NCBI GenBank assembly: GCA_905221605.1
Contig: CAJNDS010000558.1
Coordinates: 463,501 to 527,500, forward strand
Source: Symbiodinium natans
Taxonomy: Eukaryota > Sar > Dinophyceae > Suessiales > Symbiodiniaceae
Direction: 5' to 3'
Length of the DNA: 64,000 nucleotides
The number at the start of each line of letters is the position of its first letter. Positions within the stretch are counted from its first letter, which is position 1. A program made the position numbers and the translations under genes. This document shows positions 24,704 through 36,600 of this stretch, in pieces. The notes under the pieces were generated by a model that worked only from the letters and a program-made list of their open reading frames with translations, made no database searches and had not been told where the DNA came from.

Positions 24704-27700
24704 AGGGGAGGGGGTATGTTGAGTCTCTCAAAGCGGAAACATCACATGATTCCCAGCGGCCCTTTGGGTCAGGCTTTGCAGCTGCGCTTTGGATTTATGG
24801 CCCAGGGCCTGTGAGCGCCCTCAATTTTCCTAAGCCCTAGACCCTAGTTAAACCAACCCTAAACCCTGAACCCTGAACCCCAAAACCCTCAAACCCTAAA
24901 CCCTGAACCCTGAACCCTAAAACCTTCAAACCCTAAACCCTGAACCCTAAAACCCTTAAACTCTAAACCCTGAACCCTGAACCCTAAAACCCTAAACCCC
25001 TGAGGCCCTGAACGCAGGCCGCGCGGCTAAGCAGATACGCCACAAAGGCCCGGAGGGTGATGTGCGCTTCTCCCCTTGCAGTTCAGGGGGGGTTTTAGGG
25101 CCTGGAGAAACCCTAAACCCTAAACCCTAAACCCTAAACCCTAAACCCTATACCCTATACCCTACGCATTTGCGAACTGTCAGACTTCAGGGGTTGTGCC
25201 TTGGACCCTTAAGGTTGTATCCCTGGGTTTGGGAACCCTGTGTCAGGATCCTTAAGGTAGTAAAAGGGCCACACTAGGAGTACATTGCGGGGAGCCTCTT
25301 AAAAGGTACAACCTTAGGGGTACCGAGTCTTCATCCCTTGACAGACCCTAGACATGCCCATATGCTAGACAACGCGAGCGCCAGGTCCGAGCCATTTCTA
25401 CATACAGCCTAGTTGCTGAGTACCCTGGCCCAAACCCAAAGGATCCATGTACCTATATAGTATATACTTGGGCCTGAAAGGGGGTTCTATATAGTAGCTT
25501 TAGGGCCCAAGAATATACTATATAGGTACATGGATCCTTTGGGAAAAAAGTATATGAGCTTTCAATTAGGGTATGATTGTACATACACCGAAAGGTTAAA
25601 GGTTATGTACTATATAGGGGCCTCAATAATAAGAATAGGGTTTGCAAGGTTATTTTAGTACAATCAAAAAGGGATTATAAGGAAATACTACTGGTATTTA
25701 TTCCGACCCCGATGTTCCTCAGCTACTATGACCGTCAGCATCGCACTTTCGGCTGTCGGCGGAGGTAGCGATCCATGATCCGAATTCTAGAGATAGCTCG
25801 GCAAATGGTTGATCAGGAGGTGCGGCGTGCAAATGCTACGAGTCACTGAACCCTAAACCCTAAACTCTAAACCCTAAACCGAATTGGGGTTCAGGGTTTC
25901 GGGCTTAGGGCCTGGGGTTGAGAGGTTGAAAGATTTAGGAGGTGCCTGGGGGCCTCAAAGTAAAGAAGGAGGCAACCCGATGACCCTATGAACCCTACAT
26001 AGACGCTACAGAGGGTTTAGGGTTTGGGGTTTAGGGGTTTTTATAACCCTGTAAACACTACATATACCCTACTTGGTGGGACAGGGTGCTAAAACCCCAA
26101 CTATAAGTGTAGTTATATCCCACTTGTAAGCCCCTTCAGCAACCTCGAAATGGGTTATAAGTACAGTCATGCATGGTTTACTAAGTACCATGAACCTCCA
26201 AGTATATAAACTGTATCAGCCCAACCCGATATAAACCCCATAGAAACCTCGTAACCCCCACAACCCTAGGGAGGTTTTGCCTTTCATGCGCGGGATCGTT
26301 GTTGCGCCCACCGAACCTGGGTTTCAAGGTTTCGCCCTTGGGGGTTTAGGGTTTAGGGTTTGGGGTTTTGGATTTAGGGTTGAGTTTTTTTTTGGTGGCG
26401 GCTAGGATCTCCAGGGCGGCTCTATGTAGGGTGAGTCTGAAGGATCTGTAAAGGGGGGCGGATAGGGTTTTCGGCCTTTTTGGGGGGCTTTAAGGCTACG
26501 AGCTTTGCATGACATGTATTGAGGCAGGGCGTAAGGGGGGTAAGGATTCCCCGGGTTGATGGCTTTTAGGTTTATATGGTTATATGGGGGGGGTTTCCGA
26601 AAATAGTGGTACCCTGTTTTGTTGTTTTTGGGGGGCCCTTTAAGGGGATTCGATTATTCGATTCTATTTGGGGTACACAAAGGGGTCCCATGTGGGGAGT
26701 GCAGGCTTTGGGGTTAAGGACTCCAACACCCTAAGGCTTAGGCATTCGCATGTGGGCGCAGAAGCGGTGCAGCGTCAGGCGACCGAATACTTTCAACTGA
26801 CTGTTTCGTAGCGATGGTGGCAGGCCATGTGAAAACTTCGGGCTTCTAGGGTTTCAGGGGTTTAGCCCCATTCAAGGTCAACTGCCCGAAGTCGCCAAGG
26901 GACAGGGACATGCCTGGCATGGCCAGGGTGCTCGTACCCCGAAGCTCATACTGCGACGCTCGCTCCATGATATCTTCTACAATCTCCTCAGGGCACGATT
27001 TCGGGTTGTTTCGGTCCTAGGGTATGGAGCTGACCTTAGAGGGGTTCCTGGGGTTTAGGGTTTAGGGTTTAGGGTTTAGCGTTTAGGGTTTAGGGTTTAG
27101 GGTGTAGGGTTTAGAACCCCTCCCCCCCCCAAACCTGAACCCCACCGAACCCGACATCCTCATCCGGCGCCGCCCCGGTACATGCGCGGAGGACCTGCAG
27201 ACTGAAAAGGAACTCTCGAACTTACTTGGAGGCTCATGGGTACTTGGAGGTAGGGTTTAGGGTTTCGGGTTTCGGGGTAGGGTTTAGGGTTTAGTGTTGA
27301 GGGTTCCGGGTCTAGGGTTTAGGGCTTAGGGCTTAACCCTGTTGAAATCGGCACCTTGGTGAAGTCCTCCACATCCAGCCTTACTGCGAGGTGCAGTGCG
27401 CCAGGGAAAGTGGTCGGGCTTGGGGCTCAAGAGGCCCACCCCTCCTACAGCTCCTGCACCCGTTAGGGCTTCGGGCTTAGGGCTTAGGGCTTAGGGCTTA
27501 GGGCTTAGGGCTTAGGGCTTAGGGCTTAGGGTTTAGGGTTTAGGGTTTAGGGTTTAGGGTTTAGGGTTTAGGGTTTAGGGTTCAGGGCCAGGCTAGTATT
27601 GAAGGGTCCAAAGTTCCCATGTCCTACGCGGATTTCATTAGGTTGTGTAGGGACTGGGGCTCAAGGCTTTTTCTGGCGGTTTAGGGCTTACACCTGTACT

Positions 27701-30700
27701 CCCGTCAAAGCCAGAACAAACACATTGCTTTTCAGATTCCCTTGCTTTTTCGTATAACCAACCACACAACAGAATTCCTGGGAAGGGACTACAGATTCAG
27801 GCTGAGGGTTTATGTATGTTAATAGAGTTTAGAGCTTTAGGGTCTTCAGGACTTTGGGTGTACAGAGGGTTTATATGGTCAGTTCTCAAAAAGATGGCCC
27901 CTTTTTGGGGGAACCCTGAAGAACGGGACCATCATTTTGGAGAAGTGACCATAGAGGGCCTTTGTCGGGCCTTAGGCTTTTGGGCAAAACCTTAAGCCCT
28001 AAACCCTAAACCCTAAACCCTCAACCCTAAACCCTAAACCCTAAACCCTAAACCCTAAACCCTAAACCCTAAACCCTAAACCCAAACCCTTGGGGATTTC
28101 CAAGCCGAAAAGGTCTCAAGTGCTGCGGGGGATCTTCGAGTGAGCTGGTGCCACTTCGATCCAACAGTCCTGCAAAGGGGGCTGGGGGTTTAGGATTTAG
28201 GGTTTAGGGTTTAGGGTTTAGGGTTTGGGGTTTAGGGTTTAGGGTTTGGGGTTTCGGGTTTAGGGTCCAGGGTACCCCAAATTCGTACATTACTATACCA
28301 GGCTCGGGAATCCTGGTCGAAGTCCTAGCCTTGCTGCTCCTTACAACACATTTACGCACGGCCCAGAGGGCCCCAAGGAACACAGCGATGAGGATTTAGG
28401 GATTCGGTTCTGCTTGTGCTGCGTCTCTAATCACGAAAACCATATCATATGCCATTGAAATATCTGCAATGTTCAACTGCACGGGTTGCGCAATGATGGC
28501 TGCTAATCGTTGTGAGATCTGGGGGCACTGAATTTCGACTGTTCTTATGAAAGGCGCAGACTGCTTTCCTTCGAACCCCTAAAAAAACTGCACACTTTGG
28601 AACCATCAAGTGTGCCTGTTCAACGCTAGACCCTAAACCCTAAACCCTAAACCCTAAACCCTAAACCCTAAACCCTAAACCCTAAACCCTAAACCCTAAA
28701 CCCTATCTCGCAACCCATGACATGGAGGGTATGTTCTGTGGTCGTTGCATCGGGTTTTCAAGATGGCAACTCGACTCCAGCAGGTTCAAGCAACAGCAAG
28801 GTGGAGTGCAATGACGATGCATTGGGCTAGAACCTTCTTTCGCTCACTTTGCAGGGAGATCGCAGAAGATCTGCGCATGAATGTTGGGCCAACCTTTCCC
28901 CAGAAGGTCCACAATTTATCAGATCAACCCCCAAGATGGCGTTCGGCAACAGTCAAGCCTGAAAAATCCAGTCCTTGCAGTGCTGCTTGATAATCTGCAC
29001 CTCCGCCGAATCTACGCCCTGCTTCGTACTCACCGTCCTGGTGGGCGCAGGATCTTGGGGCTCAGGGTGTTTGAGGGGTTCGGGCTTAAGGACCCTAAAC
29101 CCTAAACCCTAAACCCTATGAGGGTTGAGGGATTCGGGGGTAGGCTAGGGGGGTCGGGGGGCATCCCCGAATAACGGCTTAGAGACCTAATCGGAAAGGG
29201 CCCGAAGCCTAAGTCCCCAGGGCTTCAATTGCTACAACCTCCTCCCCCCCAACGAAAATCAACACTAAAGTTGACTTCACATTAGGAATTCCCGCTACAA
29301 TTATGAAATCCAGCTGCCGGAACAGAATAATATAGCCCCCCACAATTATAAAATCAAGCCCGGAATATTTTTTTGTACGGGCGATGTTTTGTAATTAGCT
29401 TAAACTAATAGTACTTCCTACCAGGATTTAGGCGAATATAATTAAGGAGACCCTGGCCAGAGAGATTGATCAATCAAGGGGGGGGGGGGGAGGGGGGGGG
29501 GGGAGGGGGGGGGGGTTTATTAATGCGAAGTCAACATTAAGAGGTATCGATTGCCCTACTGGTAAGAATGCAGAATGTCCTTTTTATTTTGGGGAGGGGG
29601 GGGGGGGGGGGGGAGGGGGTGTGGTTCTTGAGCAACTGGTAGAAAATCTACGTAGACTTCCTTACGAGGGTAATATAGGGATATAGGGATTGGATCTATC
29701 ATGTTGGGATGTTCTTTCGTAAGTGGTAGTTTAACAATATTCAACAAGCTAGGTTCTAGGGTCTAGGGCTCAGGGCTAGATGTGAGCAAATCTTTCCATG
29801 ATGGTCCTTGTTGTGGCAAGCTCCACATTCTATAGACGGAACCCCTAAACCCTAAACCCTAAACCCTAAACCCTAAACCCTAAACCCTAAACCCTAAACG
29901 CTAAACGCTAAACGCAGAGAACTGCCCATGCTTTGCCACTCTTGGACCCTACCCCCCCAAACCTTCCCTTCCAGACTCTTAGGGTTTAGGGTTTAGGGTT
30001 TAGGGCCTTGCTGCTGTACCAAAAAACCTTCATGAACCCTCTACACACTCGCCCTGCACCCTGAGTGACAGAAGTTACTCCAGCTATTCCAAAACCCGTC
30101 ACAACTCCCTCAAGACCCTACATATAAGGTATAGCACCCGAAACCCTAAAGCCTAAACCCTAAAACCCCAAGCCCGAAACCCTAAAACCCCAGGCCCAAA
30201 ACCCCAAACCCTAAACCCTAGCCCTAAACGCTAAAACCCTGAAACCCTAAATCCTAAACCTAAGCCCTAAACCCTAAACCCTGAACCCTAAACCCTAAGT
30301 CCTAAACCCTAAACCCTGAACCCTAAACCCTAAGTCCTAAACCCTAAACTCCCTTCGCCTCCTTGGCTGGGCCTCACCGACGGGTTCGGGGCGGTTGCGC
30401 CAGATCCTGGGCTTCAGGGTTTAGGGTTTAGGGTTTAGGATTTAGGGTTTGGGGTGTGGGGTTTGGGGCTTTGGGTTTAGGGTTTAAGGTTTGGGCTTCA
30501 GGGTTCAGGGTTCAAGGTTTAGGGGTTGGGGTTTGGGGTGTTGGGTTTGGGGTGTTGGGTTTAGGGTTTGGGGTTTAGGGCTTGCTTGCAAGCCCCTTTC
30601 ACCCTGGGATTTAAGACTGCCCTGAAACCCCAAAACCCACATTACAGTCATCTCATACCCAGAAGCCCTCATGTGTAAGCCCTGAGCCCTAAACCCTAAA

Positions 30701-33641
30701 CCCTAAACCCTAAGCCCTAAACCCTAAACCCTAAACCCTAAACCCTGAACCCTGAACCCTGAACCCTAAACCCTAGACCCTAAACCCTAAACCTTAGCCC
30801 TAAACCCTAAACCCTAACCCAGTCGCGTGAACAGAGCTGCCGGGATCTCCGAAATCGGCATACCTTGCTAGAGGTTCAGGGTGCTTCTCCTTGGGAACCC
30901 AAATAGAACTGTACTTAGATCGCTACTATAGCCCTTTAGGGTTTAGGGTTTAGGGTTTAGGGTTTGGGGTTTGGGGTTTGGGGTTTGGGGTTTGGGGTTT
31001 GGGGTTTGGGGTTTGAGGTTTATACATGGGTTATCAGCTGCACCGATAATACGGTGAAAAGAACCCTGAACCTGAGAGTCTGGCGCTCTGGGGTGGTGGG
31101 GGTCAGGCCTTATCTTAGCGTCGTTACATGGTCCCTTAGTCTGGGCCCTAAATCGAGGCCCCTTATATACCCCTTATGTACCCTGTGCAACCCAAGGGCC
31201 TGTACTTCAAAACCCTTTGACTGAATGATCTGAGGCCTATGACTGGCAGTTGCGGTAAAGGGCTGCCACTGGAAGCCCAACCCACCCCCAACCCGGTAAC
31301 ATCTTAGAGTTTAAGGTTTCGGGCTTCCAGTTTAGGGCCTATTTTTGCGTGAAGTCGCATTGCCCTGAACAGGTTCTGGAGCCCTTCCGGCAATAAGACT
31401 CTTCAGGCTATAGGTAGCCTATGCAACATGGTCATCCCGAATACTCCTTTGCCAGGGAAGCCTGACCACCTCCCCAAAGGACAATCTAAGGAAAAAGGCC
31501 CCGAAACCCCTCCTCCAACCCGCACCTTGATCCTAGATCGAAACCCTACCTGCAACTCCTAGGTGCTCTTGTTTTTTCTGGTTCTGAGTAGGGTTTAGGG
31601 TTTAGGGTTTAGGGTTTAGGGTTTAGGGTTTAGGGTTTTTAGGGGGGGGGGATATATAGTTTGGGTTGTTCCCCCGTATACCCACCGTCCTTAATCGGGA
31701 TCCTCGTAGCCCCCCCCTCCCCCCTATTTAGAGTTCCCCAAAAAGGAGCTGTGAGTAAAAGGGGGGAACATCCCAAGACATAGGGTTGAGGCTGGAGGGC
31801 CTTGGCCTCCCCATGATTGACCACCTGGGCCTCCATGCTTCCATCATCATGGGTTTCCCTACTACCCCCTCTGTTTGGGGTTTAGGGTTTGGGGTTTACC
31901 CCCCCCCCCTTAAGTCACCTTAATTTGGCTGAATTATCCTGAATGGCCTTATTGTGGGGGGGAAGGGGGTAGTATAGAAGGGGGTAGTAGGGGAACCCAG
32001 ATCCGCACACTTTTCTGAGGGGGGTGGGGGGGGGGGGGGGTGGGGGTGGGGGGGGGGGGGGGGGGGGGGTGGGGTAAAAACCCTTGGCCCACCTACACCC
32101 CTCCCTCCATGTTTCTTAGTCCCTCCATTTTCTTATTCTTGTCTTGGGGTACGTAAAAGCAGGAAACTTGCGACCCTAAGCCATACTCCCTTGCCCCTCG
32201 ACCCTAAACCCTAAAACCTAAACCTAGACCCTAAACCTAGATGACCCTAGCTGTTGCCACTTGCAGGCAGAGATGCTGCAGTTTTGCTGGTCGAGGGTTC
32301 TCGGCTGGTAAGGCTTTAGGGTTTAGGGTTAAGGGTCGGGTTGAATTTAGGGGGTTTTAGGGTTTAGGGTTTAGGGTGTAGGGTTTAGGGTTAGGGTTTA
32401 GGGCTTAGGGTTTAGGGTTTAGGGTTTCGGGTTTGGGGTTTAGGGGTATGGGCAGAATTAACCTGCCCACCGGAGGAAAAGGGGAGGGGGGGGGGGGGGG
32501 ATGCGGCAATCATTCACAAAACCCTGCCCAGGGTATATCTGCTACTCTAAGTGTGATGGGTAACGGTGGATCGTGGTGGGCAGTTCTGGGTAATGGTGGG
32601 TACTGGTGGGTTTTTGGTGGGAACGGTGGGAAACGGTGGGTCAGGTGGGTGTACTGGTCGGGCATGGGTCATGGGGGGAGGAAGCGGCACATCAGCAAAA
32701 GCCCCTGTCAAAGATTGCTTTCAAACGAACATCACAAGGACAGCCGGGACAAATTATCCAAGGGTTTAGGGTTAGGGTCTAGGGTTTCGGGTTTAGGGAC
32801 CTGTTCATCACCAGCATCAACATCATCGTCGTCGTCGCCGTCACCCTGGCGCTAGGCTCTCCAACGCTTTCCTGTCACCATCCGACAAGGCCGCATGATA
32901 CTGAGAGGTCTGCCGACGACGCCTGCTTTCCAATCATGCAGGGCTTAACACGAGAACTCGACCGTTCAGCCTGCATCGTTCAACAATCGTGTGAGCTCAA
33001 GCATACAAAGTGATTAGACCTTACTGGTGGCAAGCCATCAAAGCCCCGACGATCGAACCGCTCCAACTTAACGCAAGAGTACGAAGAGCAAATCACGAAC
33101 ATAACAGGTGGCTAATCGTATTCTGGAGAGAAACTACACGTCTGGGGCGCGGCTAGGCAAACAGCAAAATCGAGAAGTCTCAACAACAGGAGCAAACGAA
33201 GAAAGCCCAACAACGGAGAAGACGAACAAGTAAGACATAAAGGACCGGGAAGGGGGGAAAAAGGTAGACAAGGGGCAGAAGGACATGTATAGGGGATTTA
33301 GGGGTTAGGGTTTAGGGTTTGAGGGTACTTGCATTCCCAAACCCAGCAAAGTCGTGGGCCATAGACTAGACCAATGAAAGGGTGGCACCGCGGTTCTAGT
33401 AACTACGAGGCACGGCCCCTTGTTTTACCTCGAGACCCTAGTTAGCAGGCAGGCTAAAGGACGCAAGGTTTCTGCTGAGATCCTATACACGCCAGAACTA
33501 CGACTTGGTGGTTCAGGGTACTTATAACCAATCTGAATAGGGTTCTATTGGGCTAATTGGGTTGGTTATCTTACAGTTTATATTGGGTTACGTACTAAGT
33601 AGCATGAACCTCCAAGTATTTGCTTAAGAACCCCCCCCCAA

Positions 33642-33681
<40 letters not shown>

Positions 33682-36600
33682 TATACTCATCGCCATACTA
33701 CCCCTATAAAGCAGCATACATTTTTTGGGGGGGCTCTTAAGCAAGTAGTAGAAAATGAGGCCCAAGGGCCCAAGGGGCGCTTTACTCGGACAAGCCTTTG
33801 CACCCCCAAAACCTGTCGAGGTTGCCACTCAGCTCGGGAGCTTCGAACACTTTCTCTGGGGGGGCCTTGATACAAGCCAAGCCAAACGATCGAGGATTCT
33901 TGCTCTTACTGTTGGTTAGCAGGAAATGAGGGAATGAGGTGCCCTTTATATACCCTTTAAGGGATTATATACCGTGCCTCATTCCCCCCCATACCCTACT
34001 AACCAACAGGAAGAGTACTCTAAACCCTAAACCCTAAACCCTAAACCTCAAGTAGTAGGCTTACAGAACAAATGAAAGAGGAATGCCACCCGGGTTCTGC
34101 CCGCTGAGAATATCCATCATCCAGTCTGCAGGATTCCAGTTCCTCGACATTAGGGTTTAGGTTTAAGGTTTAGGGTTTAGGGTTTAGGGTTTAGGGTTTA
34201 GGGTTTAGGGTTTAGGGTTTAGGGTTTAGGGGGAGGCCGGGTTCTTGCTTTTGAGGCTTTAGCGCCTTATGGCTTGAGGTGTTGGGGGGCTCACTTTCGC
34301 GAACCATCCGCATCCCTGCCCGTTATTCTCATGAGCTTTGCTACCAAATCTGCACCCGAATCCTCAGATACCAAGCAATGAACTGAAACGCTGAAAACAC
34401 AAAATGCCCTGAAAACCCTCAAACAGACACCGACCAACCCTCCAAGGAACCCCATCCAGGGCGACATGCAACTGAATATGAACCGCCGGCGCAGAGGCTT
34501 CGGGTTTAGGGTTCAGGGTTGCGGCCTAGCCTCTAAACAGAACCCAAGCCCACCAACCTCTCGGGCAGCCTCAAAACCCCTCCCCCTCCTCCCCCCACCC
34601 ATCCAAGGTCCGAATAACACCACACCCCTAACCCCAACAAAACGCTAACCACCCCCAAACCCAACTGTCGTTTAAGAACACTCTTATGTCATTTGAATCT
34701 AATGGGTTTTGTAACAAACGTAAGCTAGTGACCAGCGCGTAACGACCAGCCCGAAATCCCAAAATCCCTATAACCCCTGAACCCTAAACCCACAAACCCC
34801 TCCCATAATAAACGCTGAGCCCCCTGGCCCCTCATGAGCCCTAAGCCCCCCTAACCCTAACCCTAAACCCTAGCCCTAAACCCTAAACCCTAAACCCTAA
34901 ACCCCAAACCCCAAACCCCCTAAAGCCAAAACGCTCCGGCATTCGCAGGCCCAGGCTTTGGAAGTGAGACTTGGCCTGCACCGTAGGCCCCATGTAGGCC
35001 TGGGTTTAGGGTTTGGGGCTTAGGGTTGAGGGTTTAGGGTTTAGGGCTTAGGGTTGAGGGTTTAGGGCTTAGGGTTGAGGGTTTAGGGCTTAGGGTTTAG
35101 GAGCTCAAGAGTTTAGGGGTTTGAGGCGTGTAGGGTTTCGGGATTTAGGGTTTAGGGGTCCAGGTTGGCTGGTTCCTACGTCCAAAAAAGAGCCTCTCAA
35201 CCTCTTAGGGCCAAGAAGTCCCTTGCAACCACATGAACAAGTGTGAGAGATGAGGTTGGCTGGTGCTTGGGCTTAGGCAGGGGGTGTAGCGGGTTGGGGG
35301 CTTTAGGGGTCAAGCGTGGTGTCGAGGGTCGAAGTGTCTGGATGGGGCTCAGGGAAGTTCCGGGTGTGGGGCCTTGGGTAGGGTTGCAGAGGGCTCATGA
35401 GGTTTCAGAGGGTTTTTGGCTCGTTGGCCGAGAAGGGTCGAGGGATGGGTGTCTTTGCCGCCATGTTGGCTGAGGACTTCATCTACGGGTAGTTTCATGG
35501 TCCCTATATACCTCCTATATAACCTATACACAGAGCCCGTTAAAGCAGGTTAGGGACCATATTCAGGACCCATGAAACTACCCTCAGACTTCAAACAAAC
35601 CCCAAACCCTAAACCCTAAACCCTAAAATCCTAAAGCCCTAAAACTCCGAAATCCCTCTAAAGCCCTAAGCCCGTAAACCCTAAACCCTTAACCCAAAAA
35701 CAAAGCAAAACCCCTAAGCCCCTAGCCCCCCAACCCTAAACCCTACACCTAGTGCATGCCTAAACCCCAAACCTAAACCTAAACCCTAAACCCTGAACAC
35801 CCAAAACCGGCACACCCCTCAGCAACCTCCAAAGGCATGCCAAGAAGCCATTCGGCCGCCTTTGTCCTCCAGTGTCCCCAGAAGCAGTACATCATCTAGC
35901 CTCGTAGTTCCGTGGTTGGGTTTAGGGTGTAGGGTTTAGGGTTTAGGGTTTAGGGTTTAGGGCCGAATCGCGAGGACCCCGAAACTCTCAGCCCACATAA
36001 TCGTGTGAGCCTTACGCCCCAAACCCCTATCTGCCCCAGCCCTCTAAACCCCCAACCGACACTGCGGTCTCTGCGGTTTCTGGTTCGTACAGGGTATTGG
36101 CTGTGGCTTACCACCCAGAGTGGGAACGCTCAACCCTCTCAATTGCCCCAAGTTAGGGCATGGGGTTTAGCGAGTTGAGCAGAAGCTGACCCCAGATCTC
36201 ATGTTCAATACTTCCCCCCGCCTATGGTTTCCAAGCCATTCTGAAAGCGCACCCGAAACTACATCATAAACTCCATTCAACTTTCCCAGAAACCCTATCC
36301 ACCGAACAACTGCTTTGAGCTATTCGATTTGGGCATAATTTAAATTGATCTAAGTATCCTTAACCTCGTTGTTTTCTAGTTGTTCCTCGTGCCTGCATGT
36401 TCTTTCGTGCTTCGACTTGTGCGACCTCTTTATGTCACCATCGCATACATCGCAATGATTTGCAACTTGTTGCTTCCTCCTGCTCTTTTCACGGCATCTA
36501 TTGCACATCTTGTAAGGATCAATGAATAAGTCCACGGCCTTATCTTTCTGACCACCCGAACAATATTTCTTTTCCACGTCCACCTGTACTACTAAACCAC

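Larger units (their letters stand above)
30864..34089. other. Long ABCG intron 18 (3.2 kb)
   Basis: Holds F6, F5, F2, F8 and F9 palindromes, a poly-G tract (32021-32072), TTTAGGG arrays (31590-31636, 32355-32440) and a unique block (32870-33290) with no clear frame. An acidic minus-strand piece at 32808-32850 is AG-bounded but is not needed for phase. Confidence 0.6.

Noticed and set aside
28310-28392. Hydrophobic minus-strand piece LIAVFLGALWAVR as an ABCG helix exon
   Set aside because: No AG acceptor in a usable place, a stop just upstream, and it falls where phase already joins exons 21 and 22.
31780-31850. Minus-strand island with VVNHGEAKALQ as an ABCG exon
   Set aside because: Exons 18 and 19 already join in phase; kept out for lack of need or homology.
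32805-32855. Acidic GDGDDDDDVDAGDE piece as an exon
   Set aside because: AG-bounded, but it can be read as a GTC trinucleotide repeat and breaks the phase between exons 18 and 19.
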